From Perca fluviatilis (Eukaryota > Chordata > Actinopteri > Perciformes > Percidae): a DNA stretch of 64,000 bases. The translations under genes were made by a program, and so were the position numbers. The stretch's first letter is position 1, and each line of letters starts with the position of its first letter. The notes under the pieces were generated by a model. That model did no database searches, had not been told where the DNA came from, and worked only from the letters and a program-made list of their open reading frames with translations. The stretch covers positions 21,942,169-22,006,168 of the forward strand of contig NC_053126.1 in NCBI RefSeq assembly GCF_010015445.1, read 5' to 3'. Positions 51,101-61,322 of the stretch are shown piece after piece.

Positions 51101-51571
51101 TCGCTGTCAACATTTTTTTTTCTGGAAGTATTCTCTACCAAACATAAAAAAACAAACAATTACCAACAGTAAGGCCTGTGGTTTGTGGTGGCGGCAGTGA
51201 GGCTAATAGCTTGATACGTGATAAGTAAATAGTGAAGTTATATTTCTTCATAATATGGCTGAACTTTTAATGTGACTTTTGCCAGTTTCAACACAAATCT
51301 TCCAGACTTTATAATTTTGCTGTAGTTGCAACAACATCACATTTTCTCACTTCTTACATGATGCCAGTTCTCTAGTATCACTCTTCATAGTGTATGCTAA
51401 AGTGATATTATGTAGCACCAGAGCCAATGATCTATCAGGGACGCATTGATGGTTTTGGCATCAGTGTTCTCACTTAATGGGTAAGGTGACCAATCTGCCA
51501 AAAACTTGATTTGTGCACTTTTATGTCCCTACATTCACATTGCCATTTTTCTCTCCCTATATCTCTTCCAG

Positions 51572-51833
51572 GGAAAGTGAGAGGGGTGGGTGTCGCTCAG
51601 TAATACATGGGCACGTCAGTCTGGTCTCTGTGATCCAGACCAAGGCACCCTGCAGAGTCCCTCGCGTTCCTTTATTGCCGCTGGCCCCTCAGCTTCCTCT
51701 TTCTCAGTTCACACCTTGCAAAAGGTGGACGGGCCAACCCTCTACTTACCCGGGCGCCGTCCGATAGGCAAGGGCGGCGAGGGCTGCGCTGTCATTGGCT
51801 GACTGCTGGTGAGAGTGCGATGCGGATTGGAGG
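51572..51833 (+). other. syt3: syt3 5'UTR part of coding exon 1
   Basis: From acceptor TCTTCCAG to the start codon. Includes an upstream ATG at 51820 in another frame (see separate entry). Confidence 0.5.
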
Positions 51834-51957
51834 ATGTCGGGGGACTGGGATGAAGACCTGTGTAAGAAGGCGCTGGTGTTGGTGGAGGAGCTGTGCTTCA
51901 ACTCCCCGAGAGGTTACAGCCAGAGTGAACGCTGCCAGGAGTTCAGCTACCTGCTGA
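51820..51957 (+). other. Upstream ATG overlapping the syt3 start
   Basis: An ATG with -3 G lies 14 bp before the syt3 ATG in a different frame. It opens 45 codons, overlapping the coding sequence and ending at TGA 51955-51957. It could lower translation of syt3 if the transcript includes it. Confidence 0.35.
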
Positions 51958-51984
51958 GAGGTCGCAACAGACAGGTGGACACAG
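51834..51984 (+). CDS. syt3: syt3 coding exon 1 (residues 1-50)
   Basis: The start ATG has A at -3; donor ACAG|GTAACT, phase 1. Encodes the extracytoplasmic/luminal N-terminus with C10, C21 and C34 and RCQEF, one residue longer than human between the second and third cysteine (by memory). Confidence 0.9.
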
Positions 51985-54900
51985 GTAACTGACACACCAG
52001 GAGCTTCTCATGAATCTATTTTACAACGTCTGCATTTGTAAAGACTCACTCCTTGGGCCCTATTTTAACGATCTGAAACGCAAGTGTGAAACACAAAACG
52101 CAAGTAGCTTTTTGGGCGGATCTCGGGCGCTGTTGCTATTATACCGGCGGGATAAATGACTCTTGCGCCCGACGCAAATCTTAAATGGGTTGGTCTTAAG
52201 TAGCTAGGTGTGGTTTGGGCGTAACGTGAAAATAACCAATCAGAGCGTCATCTCACATTCCCTTTAAGAGCAGGCGTATTGTTCCGTGGCGGATTGCTTA
52301 TTATGACGGCGGATTTGCCTGGCGCACGCCAACGGGAGCTGTCCGGGATGCGGCAAAGTAATAAATGCCCGTCTTGTCCGGGTGGCGATGTTGCTGCGGC
52401 CTCTCGGGCGCGTCTCCCGACCAGATTCCACCGGAGTGTCCAATCCCACCGTAGTTCAACATCACGTCTCCTTAAGTCCTCTAATATTTCCTCATTTATG
52501 TCATCAACACATCCATGATTCATGGAAATGTGTAAAACACAACAAGCCACAAAGAATGCTGCGACTTTTTGAGGATTGTACTGTAAAATGATCTATCTAA
52601 TGATCCTGATCTATCCAAACACATGAAGCGCATTTTCAGTAATATTTTTATTTGTAATTATGTATGGTTTTCAAAAATTTGAACTGCTGTAGATGAGAGA
52701 AGTGTATGCGCGTTGTGCACACGCTACATTATGGCCAAGCATTCGTCTCTAAAATAGCATCTGAATAACGCGCCACTGACTTTAGACCAGGTTTTTCCTG
52801 GTCAGTGGCGGAATTGTTTTCTGAAACTGCAAAATAGCACCAAGTAACGTTTGCGCCGGGAGAACGCCTTCTCTTTTCGCTGAACCGCCCCCGGGAGCGC
52901 AAATACATTCCCTAATTTACCGACGTGCGTCTGTGGAGGGAAAATTCCGCTGTACGTGGGGTGCAAAATAGGAATGATACATGCGTCGGTGTACAAAGGC
53001 AATTGCGCTGAGTGCAAGTTAGGTCCCCTTGAGTATAAAGGAAGATTTTCTCCTGTTTGCTCTCAGAGGATTCAACAGTTTATAACAAGACTAAGGCTGC
53101 ATTCAATAACCACCTACCTTCCTAGCAGTACTTATTGATTTGGCCAGAATGTAGCATGAAGTATGCAGTCTGCAAACAAAAATCCCCGGATGTCGTATTG
53201 ATTAGGAAATAATCTAAAGTATGCATCAGACCAAACTACCTTGCCTATTGTGTCCCACAATGTGAAGCCTAAGATTGTCATTGCCAGTGACTACTTATGT
53301 TACTGTTGTGCACCTGACAAATAAAGAACTTTGAACCTTGAACAATGCAAAGTGCTGGAACGCCCGTGCACCGGAACTGGAAAGTAACTGAGCCTGGCCA
53401 GGCATTCTGCAAAATAAATAAATTCAACGGTTTCATTCATTATGCTGTATGAAGTACATACTTGGTGTGTTCGCATGCTTACATTTCTAATTAGCAGTAA
53501 GCACAAACTACAGCAAAACCTAATGGGATTGTCTTTAGTTTTGCAGGTATTTGATCATAAACCAAAGTATTGGACAAATTAAAATTTTGTCTGACAACGG
53601 TGCTAGCTGAAAAGTCTGTGAACCACCAAAGCGATTACATTTCAACCAGAGGGAGACATGAATGTCCATACAAAATTTGATGGCAAACCATCTAATAGAC
53701 AGACCAACATTGCCATCCCTAGAGCCGTGCCGCACAGTGAAATTTGCTTCACCCTGCCTTAAAGCAATACTTCAACCAAAAGGTACCCCTGTAGTATCAA
53801 ACGAAAGGTGGTTTGTACAAATTGGTAGTTTCCTCCTTCACACAGAATAGAGGCTGTGGTCAGCTTGATTAATACTAGTTAAAATGTACTCCAATCATAA
53901 CCTTTTACAATGGAAATAACAGACACCTTTCAAGCCTACACGGCTCTTTGATACTGAAAAGATTTTGGGAATTGCTTTGAGGAACTGATCACCCTCTCAA
54001 AAGGAATTCTGTTAATATGGGCTCCATTGAAGACTTTTAGTATGCCATTGTGGTCTAAATCAGGCTTTTACACCCTGACAAGAACAAAAAAAGAACTTCA
54101 AATATGGTATGTTTTTCATGAAAGTGATAAAAGAATATTGACTCCAAATATTATTTTTAAATCTTCAGTAGAATCATTTCATTATTGCCTCAGCAGTCGC
54201 GGACACATACAGCAACATGACAAATGCTAAGATAGAGATTGTTAGAGGTAGTGTGCTCTCAGAACAACAAACCATGAAATATTCATCTACTAGACTGAAA
54301 TGGCTACGGTACATGTCCATCATGTCCATCCCATTTCTTTTACGAGACCCAGAAGAGTCTTGGTAGAATTCTGTGATTGTTATCTCAGAGCTGGATTGAA
54401 AATATATATATATATTCTTTATTTTACCAAACAAAATAGGGGCATAATGCTGCATCGTGGAGTGTATTGTGAGCAGAGCATTGTGTGTGGGTTCTCATTG
54501 AAGCATTAGGAAGTGCAATGCGCTGTTATGCAGATTAGCGCGGATATCTGTGGCTCAGTGTAGATTAGCCTGGATTGGCTGCATGTTGCCTCTGGAGATT
54601 TGGATGGCTCTGTGAAGAAATGTCACACCATGGTTTTAGGCGTTGGCCTCCCTCGCTTACCAGCTGTGATTTTGTGGTGTTTGCTGACAGAAGTCTCCAA
54701 AGCCTCCGAGGACGTCGACCGCCGAAAGCTGTCAGCGAATGGCTTGTGTAAGCAACGGAGATGTTTTTGATGTGGAGCAATGTACAACTCCCAGTGGGCT
54801 TGCATCAGTCGCTGATTGACAGGGAGTCTCAGTCTCTCTTCACGGTGCACTTCAGAGGCCTACTACCCACCCACCTACCGTCCGCTGACTGGCTTTTTAT

Positions 54901-57502
54901 GCTTTGTGGATTAGCGATAGATCTTTGGCAGGATCAGTGCTCATGAAGGTACAGCGACTGCCCTAAAGAGAGACAAATGGAGCAGAGTGGTTTGGCCCCC
55001 GACAGTCCCTGTGCACGTTTGATCACAGCCGTCTTATCAGCGCACCCTGATCTGCCAACCGCACACAACCTACTCCTCTGCCTCTTCGCTTTGTTTTTCC
55101 CTCTCCAGATCAATACATTAACCTTTTTCATCCTTAAACCCCTCCCCTTTTTATGTTTTGCTCTAAATCATTGTCAAGTTGTTTCCCTCCATCGCTCTGC
55201 TCCGGGCTCTTTCTCTTTCTCCCTACCATTGCCTCTTTGGTTTCTACTCTTTCACACATGGCATGGTTGTTGCATCGACTTTATCAACCCTCCTCCCTTC
55301 CTCCCCCTCCTCCTCTGAGAAAACGAAAGGGGGAATAAACCCAGTCAGCTTATATGTCTGTTTCAACATGTGCAGCAATCTGTTTTCAACCCTCTCCCTG
55401 TCTTTCCGGCCCTGTTGGCCATTCTGTGCTTTGGATCGTTTTCCCTTTCACTCCATTCCCCTTCATCATTACTGTCCTTTCTTGATGTCTTCTACCTCAT
55501 CCTACCTTCCTTGGCCTCGTTTCCTTTCCCCCCGCTTCATCACTTTGCCCTCCTCCGGTCTCCTGATCTCCATCGTCACATTCTCTCTTGCCTTGCTCTC
55601 TCTTCCCTTTTTCTTCCCCTTTCCATCCCTTGTTTGTCACTTCCTACCCCGTCTCATTCACCACCATGACCGATCGATGTCCACTCGCCCATCCCCCACC
55701 TCCGCAGCCCCCCCAATCATATCTTTTTTGAACAAGTGCTGATTAATGACATACACAGACTGATGAATAATTCACCAAAGAGAGAGCGAGGAAGGAGAGG
55801 CGAGGGGGGACAGATACATATAGGTAGGGGTGACAAGCAAAGAGACAGTCGCTGAAGAGAGGAACACAGTCATAGCGTGCAGAGGCAGACAGCATGGGAA
55901 AATAAATGATAGAGAGCAATAAGGGGTTTTTGACGAGATTATATAGAGGAGAGATTGAAAGACAAAGAGAGGGAGGGCGGGTGGAGACAGAAGGCAAACC
56001 ACATTCCAGAAGATGTACCCCAGGGCTGGAGGATTGGCTGCTGTTGTCTTGTTTTCACTCAGTCTTGTTGTCAGCCTGTTACAGATACAATTTCATTCTC
56101 TTTTGTGTGATTTAACAGTGTTCATGTCTTTGTCATGCCCATTAACACATTAAGAGTAAATTGAAGGAAAACGGGGTTAAAGGAATACGCCACCGTTTGT
56201 TGAAATAGGGCTTATCACGGTCTACCCTGGCTGTAGATAGGTGGGCCAACGCATTTTTTTGTCTTTTGTTGGCTCACTTTTACTCACAACATGCTAACCG
56301 GCAACATAGGATTCATAGGATTCACTACGCTAAGCTAACTAGTGGTGGCGCTGCCGGTGTTGCACCGGACTAAAACAATGCATGCACAAAAAATGCGTTG
56401 GCCCACCTATCTACAGCTAGGGGAGACCGTGATAAGCCCTATTTCAACAAACGGTGGAGTATTCCTTTAAAGAAAAGGAGGCCTTTTTTATGGATCTGGT
56501 TCAGGAAACATTTTCCTCTGATGGTAATTCATTGCTGTTCTACACAAAGGTGATGATTGGCCTGCACGCAAGCAGGAAGATGTTAATTGGTGGCCCTTAT
56601 CTAGACGAAACCCAAGATGGCGAGAGGCAAAAATTCCAGTAAGACGCTGCAAGGTGGGGAAGCGTACTCGGTTTGCAAAATCTGCACACTGTATCGTAAT
56701 GAGCCTTCTCAGTCTACTTACAACCTATGAATATTCATGTTCAGGGCTCTTGGCCTATAGTTCATTTTGGGCTCTGATTGGTCCTTTTGTCAAGACATAA
56801 ATCAGACCCAAACATGCTATTTATAAAGAAACTTCAAACGGCACAGGATCATTATAAATATTCATTGTATATTTAGTCTATTTATTTATAAATATTCATG
56901 GAATATTTATAGGGTATTTTAATAATAATTTATGAATACATGAATGTACGTATGATAGGCTCCGACATGTGCAGTTGTGCACTTCAAAACCATAAACAGA
57001 ACTACAAAAGTTCCCTACTGTAGCTTTGGAGCTGATGTCAACTCTCTTTCATTTATGCTCTCTTTGACAGAGGCTGTTGCTGGAACTGTCCGGCAATCTG
57101 GTGCTGAAACTGCGCTTTTCTTTTATTCTATACACTTTTTCATTTGAATGAGTCATACTCCACCCTCCCCAACACACATACTGTATCCTTCACCGCCCCA
57201 TATTCAAACCCCCAATCCCATCCTTCCCTCAAACCCAAGCCTTGAGCCGTCACAGACTAAAAATGATCAAAAACCATGAGGAAATGCAGGATGACATTGC
57301 ACAGAGATTGACATTGTATCACTGTGGGTGTTTTTTTATTGTTAATATCCACTCTGCCAACCTTTGCCCCCATTTTAAGCTCAGGATTCAAATGTGGAAT
57401 ATAAGCTTCAGGGGATGGTTGCATCAATTTAGGCCTACAGCGGGTTCCTTCTCCTGCTCCGTGATTTGGGATTTTTTAGATGTTGTTGTGATGCTGTTAA
57501 TG

Positions 57503-57559
<57 letters not shown>

Positions 57560-60500
57560 GGAGGTGTATGGATTGTTGATCATGCAGTGGCTAACTCCTG
57601 ATATGTTAGGCATAGATACCAGATGTGTGCTAGCAGCATGGCTCTATACATGGCAATGTAGGCCTGTCTCTCTGTCCACTTTGGTCCAGAGTCAGAAATC
57701 TCAATAACGTTTGGATGGATTGTAATGAAAGTTTTTACAGGCATCCATTATCCCCTTGACAATGAATCCTACTGACTTTGGTGATCCCCTGACTTATTCC
57801 TCTAGGACCACAATGAGGTTCACATTTGTGGTTTTGAGTGAAATCTCTCAACACCTATTGGATGGGTTGCCATTCACATCCCCCTCAGGATGCACTAATA
57901 ACGTTGGTGATCCCCTTACTTTACATCTAGCACCATCATCAGGTCAAACTTTTTATTTGATATTCTGGTTGATGACCTAAAATACTGGCGTTCAGACTCA
58001 GTTGGAGTTTGTGTTTAGTGCTAATTAGCAGGTGTTAGCATGCTAACAAACTACACTGGTGAAGATGGTAAACATGCTAAATATCATCATGTTAGCATTT
58101 TTGGTGTGAGCATATTAGCATGCTGATGTTAGCATTTAGCACTGCTGTGCCTACATATATCTTACAGAGCTGCTAGCGTGACTTGTTAAAACTAAATTCT
58201 CTTCATACATCTTTAAATGAGACTTCTTTCTTTCTCTGTAAATACATACGCTATAATGACCAAGTAATGGATGCTTTCTCTTTGTTGAATCTTCTGTTTA
58301 TCTCCTTATTTTCTTCTTACTCCCTTCCATGTCTTCCTCTGGTCCTCTGTAGAGATCTCTGTCAGCCTGCTATCGGTCATTGTGACATTCTGCGGCATCG
58401 TCCTCCTCTCTGTCTCCCTCTTCGTCTCCTGGAAGCTCTGCTGGCTGCCATGGAGGGACAAGGAGGGCGGAGGCCTGAGCCTGACATCGGGGTTGCTGCC
58501 CGGAAGCGCCGGTGTCGGAAGCCTTGGAGGCACCGGGGGCTCGTCACTCTTACCCCCCTTGCTGCAGAGGAAGGAGGGCCACTCCTCGTCCTCGCTCTAC
58601 CCCTCTCTGGGCCAGCAAGGCCAGCACCACCCCCATTTCTCTGACCTGGTGGGGCTGGAGAGGGGGGAGGTCGGAGGTGTGGTTGGGGGTCCACAGGAGA
58701 CCCAGGAGCCCTCCTACTTGGATATGGACTCCTACCCCAACAATGCTGGTGAGAGTGGAAGCAAGCTCACAGACACCCTTAATCCCAGTCTGACTGTAAG
58801 AGTAATGTAATGCCCCGGTCAATAACTTCTCATTTTAATACACTCCCTGGGTACAGAATTTAATACATTTACATACAGTAAAAATAATGAATCTGTGCTG
58901 CAACAGTGTGATGAATGCTGACCATTATTGAATATGCAATATAAATGGCTTTTCTTTCAATAGTGCTACATTCAAGGAATATTACTTTTTCATGTTACTG
59001 GGCTAGTCTGTTATTACATTTGGAAAGAGGTAGTCTGTGACTTTAGTTACAACCGTTTTTTTATTATTATTATTCATTTGTTTATTTCTAAGCAGCATAC
59101 TGTGCAGAGACATATACTTGCCTTTTAAGATTTCCATTGCTAACATGTTAACACACAGTTGTTCCAGACATTATTATCATGCCATCGGAGTCCTGTTTCT
59201 GGCCACCTGGGGAATATAACTACTATATTTACTCCTCTTTTAGCTCTGTTTGGCCTCTTCAAACCCCTGAGAAAATCTCACTCTTTAGCTACTAAATGTG
59301 TAACTTTCTTAACCAATTTTGTTAAAGCTTGTTTTCAGAAAACAGCTGCCTAAAATCACTGAACACAAAGTTCATGTAAGCATTGAAACTGAACCAAACG
59401 TGCCAAAACAAAAACAATGAGCTCAAAAGTTTGCTAGAGCTGCCGAGTTGGCTCATAATTCTGTGTAGGTTTGTTACTACAAGCAACCCTTTTACACTAC
59501 CACAGTCTTTTGATTTAATCTCCAAAATAAATACATATGCAACAAGTAGGTAGAAACATTTATTGATCAATTTGATGATTGACAGAAAATTAATTGGCAA
59601 CTATTTTGATAATCAAATTCATTTTTAACTTGTTTTCTGATGTTTTATAGACCAAACAAGTAAAATGAAATAAGCGTTAGTTGCAGCCTTAACACAAAAA
59701 CACATAAAGCTATTGATTGACTCAGCTTTAAAAGAACTTTCCGAGAAAGCATGTGTTAGTAAGATGGTTGGATTCGGCCAGTTAAGCTCAACGGGATAAA
59801 TAATAAGCCATTAGAACAAAAAGCAATTTTCACAATAAGATATAGACTATTATAAACTGATATGACAGATGTTTAGGACCTGGTTTGATGAAACAGCTCA
59901 GGTAACAGCTATGGGTTTTCACTCTGCTGTTGTATTTATTCTGGCTGTCAACATTGGTGCAGGTTGTTAATCATGATTCACAGTCAAATGTTGCTCTCTG
60001 GCTTTATTGCAGTTGGATGTGCCTCCTTTCATATCCATGTTATGAATTTCATGTTCTGCTATTGTAAACATGTCTGATCATTCCTTCCCTTCACTCTGCT
60101 ATTAAATCACTCTCTGTCGAATCAATGTAATACAATCAACGTAATCAATGATGCTGATTGCATTACAACAAAACAGACATTGCTCTGGGCCGCTGTAATG
60201 ACCAAGGCCACTATAGTACTGACAAAAGAGACATGTGAGTCATCGAAGATTGTTTTTTCCACTTTCTCACTCTGTTAGGAACTCTGAAGCTGAGTCAGAC
60301 GTCTCCAGATGTCCCCAACTCAGAGGTTGGAGCCCAGCCCGTTAAAGACCTGCCCAATGCTCATTCTCAGCAGCAGGTCACCTCCCGGTCAGTACTGAGT
60401 GTATGAGTGTAACGGGCGTGTCTGTGGGTTTATAAGAGTGTGTACATTTTGTGAATTTTTCAAGTGCAGTAGTTGTTTGTTGTATGTTTCTGTTTTTAAA

Positions 60501-60773
60501 CTCAGAGATGCAGAGGTGAATAAAACAGGAGTGAACCTTAACCTCCAGGGAGTGATCATTAAAGGGAAATCAATAAAAAAAAAAACACATGATTGAAAAT
60601 TAGGAAAATGTTCTTTTTGTGAGCAAGACCATACTGGTTGAACGATGCTGGCTTTAATCTCGCTCAGCTCTAATGAAGGCTTTTAAAGTCTGTAAATCAT
60701 CCTGGACTTTGTGTGAACCTCTTCATATTAGTTTAATTTTGAAAAACATCAATTTGTTTTAAAACTGGTGCTG

Positions 60774-60818
<45 letters not shown>

Positions 60819-61322
60819 AAAGCACAGCTGCATTTAATTCTACAAAAACAGAAAAAAAAACCTACTATTTTTTAACAAACACCAATTTGTGTTTTTTGTG
60901 TGTGTGGTTTGTACTCCGGAAGCACCATCATAACACAACTAACCTTGATTTGATAAGACTTTCTATGATGCATGCATGTGTAAAATAGGTGTGTAAACCC
61001 TTATGCAAATAAAAACAGTGTATAAACTCAATTTAGGTGGTTTACCCGCCACTGCATCTCTGATTAAGCTGCTGAATCACACTGTTTGTGTGTGCTGCAC
61101 TCTCCACTTAATATTCACCCTCTGAGCTCTAATGTGTCCGTTTAGGCCCAAGCCCATGACTCACCAGCTCTCCAGTCCTGATTTCCACGGCGAGGAGAAG
61201 GAGCAGGTGACTAGCATTGGGCAGATCAAACCGGAGCTCTATAGGCCCAAGGGCGACCAGGGCGAAGGCAAACAGGGCGACAACTGCGGCAAGATCAGCT
61301 TCCTCCTGCGCTACGCCTTTAA
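51834..61322 (+). CDS. syt3: Synaptotagmin-3 (SYT3), 5' part; C2 domains continue past the window
   Basis: Exons: 51834-51984, 58353-58748, 60279-60387 and 61146-61322, giving 277 codons plus 2 nt, all junctions in frame. SYT3 is a membrane-anchored, high-affinity calcium sensor of the SYT3/5/6/10 group, acting in vesicle fusion and receptor trafficking. The start [20 protein letters not shown] matches SYT3, with the three N-terminal cysteines (C10, C21, C34) known to form disulphide dimers in this group. The membrane segment is about 54-76, followed by [12 protein letters not shown] glycine/serine/leucine-rich linker contains [12 protein letters not shown] and QTSPDVP, then [11 protein letters not shown] and [13 protein letters not shown], the first C2A strand. 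No further exon fits in 61.3-64 kb, so calcium-binding loops and C2B are outside. Confidence 0.93.
52055..53027. mobile_element. Second copy of the 32-kb PIF-Harbinger family, shorter
   Basis: Left end GGGCCCTATTTT, right end AGGTCCC (diverged), flanked by CTT on both sides (52052-52054 and 53028-53030). It shares TATTATACCGGCGG, ACCAGGTTTTTCCTGGT and GAATGATACATGCGTCGGTG with the copy at 32045-34729, and the minus-strand [20 protein letters not shown] transposase fragment. It lacks the nested foldback element and so shows the empty site. Located in syt3 intron after coding exon 1. Confidence 0.8.
53265..53345 (+). repeat. Probable LINE/SINE 3' end fragment
   Basis: GTTGTGCACCTGACAAATAA then AGAACTTTGAACCTTGAAC has the look of a fish non-LTR element tail. 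Confidence 0.4.
53550..53740 (-). repeat. Dispersed repeat related to 57680-58165
   Basis: Contains ATGAATGTCCATACAAAATT, TGATGGCAAACCATC and ACAGACCAACATTGCCATCC, phrases found in complementary sense at 57.7-57.9 and 61.56-61.66 kb. Confidence 0.45.
53741..56176. other. syt3 intron, no feature recognised
   Basis: Contains CT-rich stretches (55.1-55.7 kb) and GA-rich DNA (55.77-55.98 kb) that produce long spurious ORFs. No exon-like or transposon-end signal found. Confidence 0.4.
56181..56466. mobile_element. TTAA-flanked MITE with long inverted repeats
   Basis: TTAA at 56177-56180 and 56467-56470 flanks AGGAATACGCCACCGTTTGT and its inverted partner ACAAACGGTGGAGTATTCCT. The inverted repeats extend about 95 bp each through AATAGGGCTTATCACGGTCT and GATAGGTGGGCCAACGCATT. 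Non-coding. TTAA targets are used by piggyBac and Kolobok; the source is not resolved. Confidence 0.88.
57504..57557. repeat. (TG)n microsatellite
   Basis: A pure GT run of about 54 bp. Confidence 0.95.
57680..58170 (+). repeat. Dispersed fish repeat with GCTAACA-rich tail
   Basis: Two related internal units (57705-57810 and 57850-57950) share TTGGTGATCCCCTGACTT/TTGGTGATCCCCTTACTT and CTCTAGGACCA/CATCTAGCACCA. They are followed by a tail of TTAGCATGCTAAC and GTTAGCATTTAGCA motifs. Ends about 180 bp before the syt3 transmembrane exon. Confidence 0.5.
58353..58748 (+). CDS. syt3: syt3 coding exon 2 (residues 51-182, transmembrane segment and linker)
   Basis: Acceptor CCTCTGTAG, donor GCTG|GTGAGA, phase 1. 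Encodes [20 protein letters not shown] then [15 protein letters not shown], then low-complexity Gly/Leu/Ser sequence, and [12 protein letters not shown], all matching SYT3 in order. Confidence 0.95.
59155..59520 (+). repeat. Dispersed CTCCTGAGG-type repeat
   Basis: TTTCTGGCCACCTGGGGAAT, AACCCCTGAGAAAATCTCAC and TCTTTAGCTACTAAATGTG follow the order seen at 34733-35200. In the syt3 intron between coding exons 2 and 3. Confidence 0.45.
60279..60387 (+). CDS. syt3: syt3 coding exon 3 (residues 183-218, linker)
   Basis: Acceptor CTCTGTTAG, donor TCCCG|GTCAGT, phase 2. Encodes [20 protein letters not shown] then [21 protein letters not shown] and QQVTS are shared with the mammalian SYT3 linker as I recall it. 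Confidence 0.88.
60774..60817. repeat. (AT)n microsatellite
   Basis: A pure TA run of about 44 bp in the intron between syt3 coding exons 3 and 4. Confidence 0.93.
61146..61322 (+). CDS. syt3: syt3 coding exon 4 (residues 219-277, linker to C2A start)
   Basis: Acceptor GTCCGTTTAG, donor AA|GTAAGT. Encodes [40 protein letters not shown] and [14 protein letters not shown]. The GQIKPELY phrase is conserved in the SYT3/6/10 group just before C2A. Confidence 0.93.

Larger units (their letters stand above)
43624..51571 (+). other. syt3 5'UTR intron (proposed)
   Basis: A 7.9 kb interval between the candidate 5'UTR exon and the acceptor ATCTCTTCCAG (ends 51571). It contains a (TG)n run, a PIF-Harbinger remnant at about 46.96-48.15 kb, a short dispersed repeat near 46.6 kb, a poly-G tract near 48725-48737 and otherwise unremarkable sequence. 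Confidence 0.4.

Noticed and set aside
55179..55742. 187-codon plus-strand ORF in syt3 intron
   Set aside because: CT-rich DNA giving Ser/Pro/Phe/Leu-rich translation in several frames at once; no family match.
58377..58694. Minus-strand and alternative-frame ORFs over the syt3 transmembrane exon
   Set aside because: Shadows of the GC-rich syt3 exon 2; the plus-strand frame matches SYT3 residue by residue.
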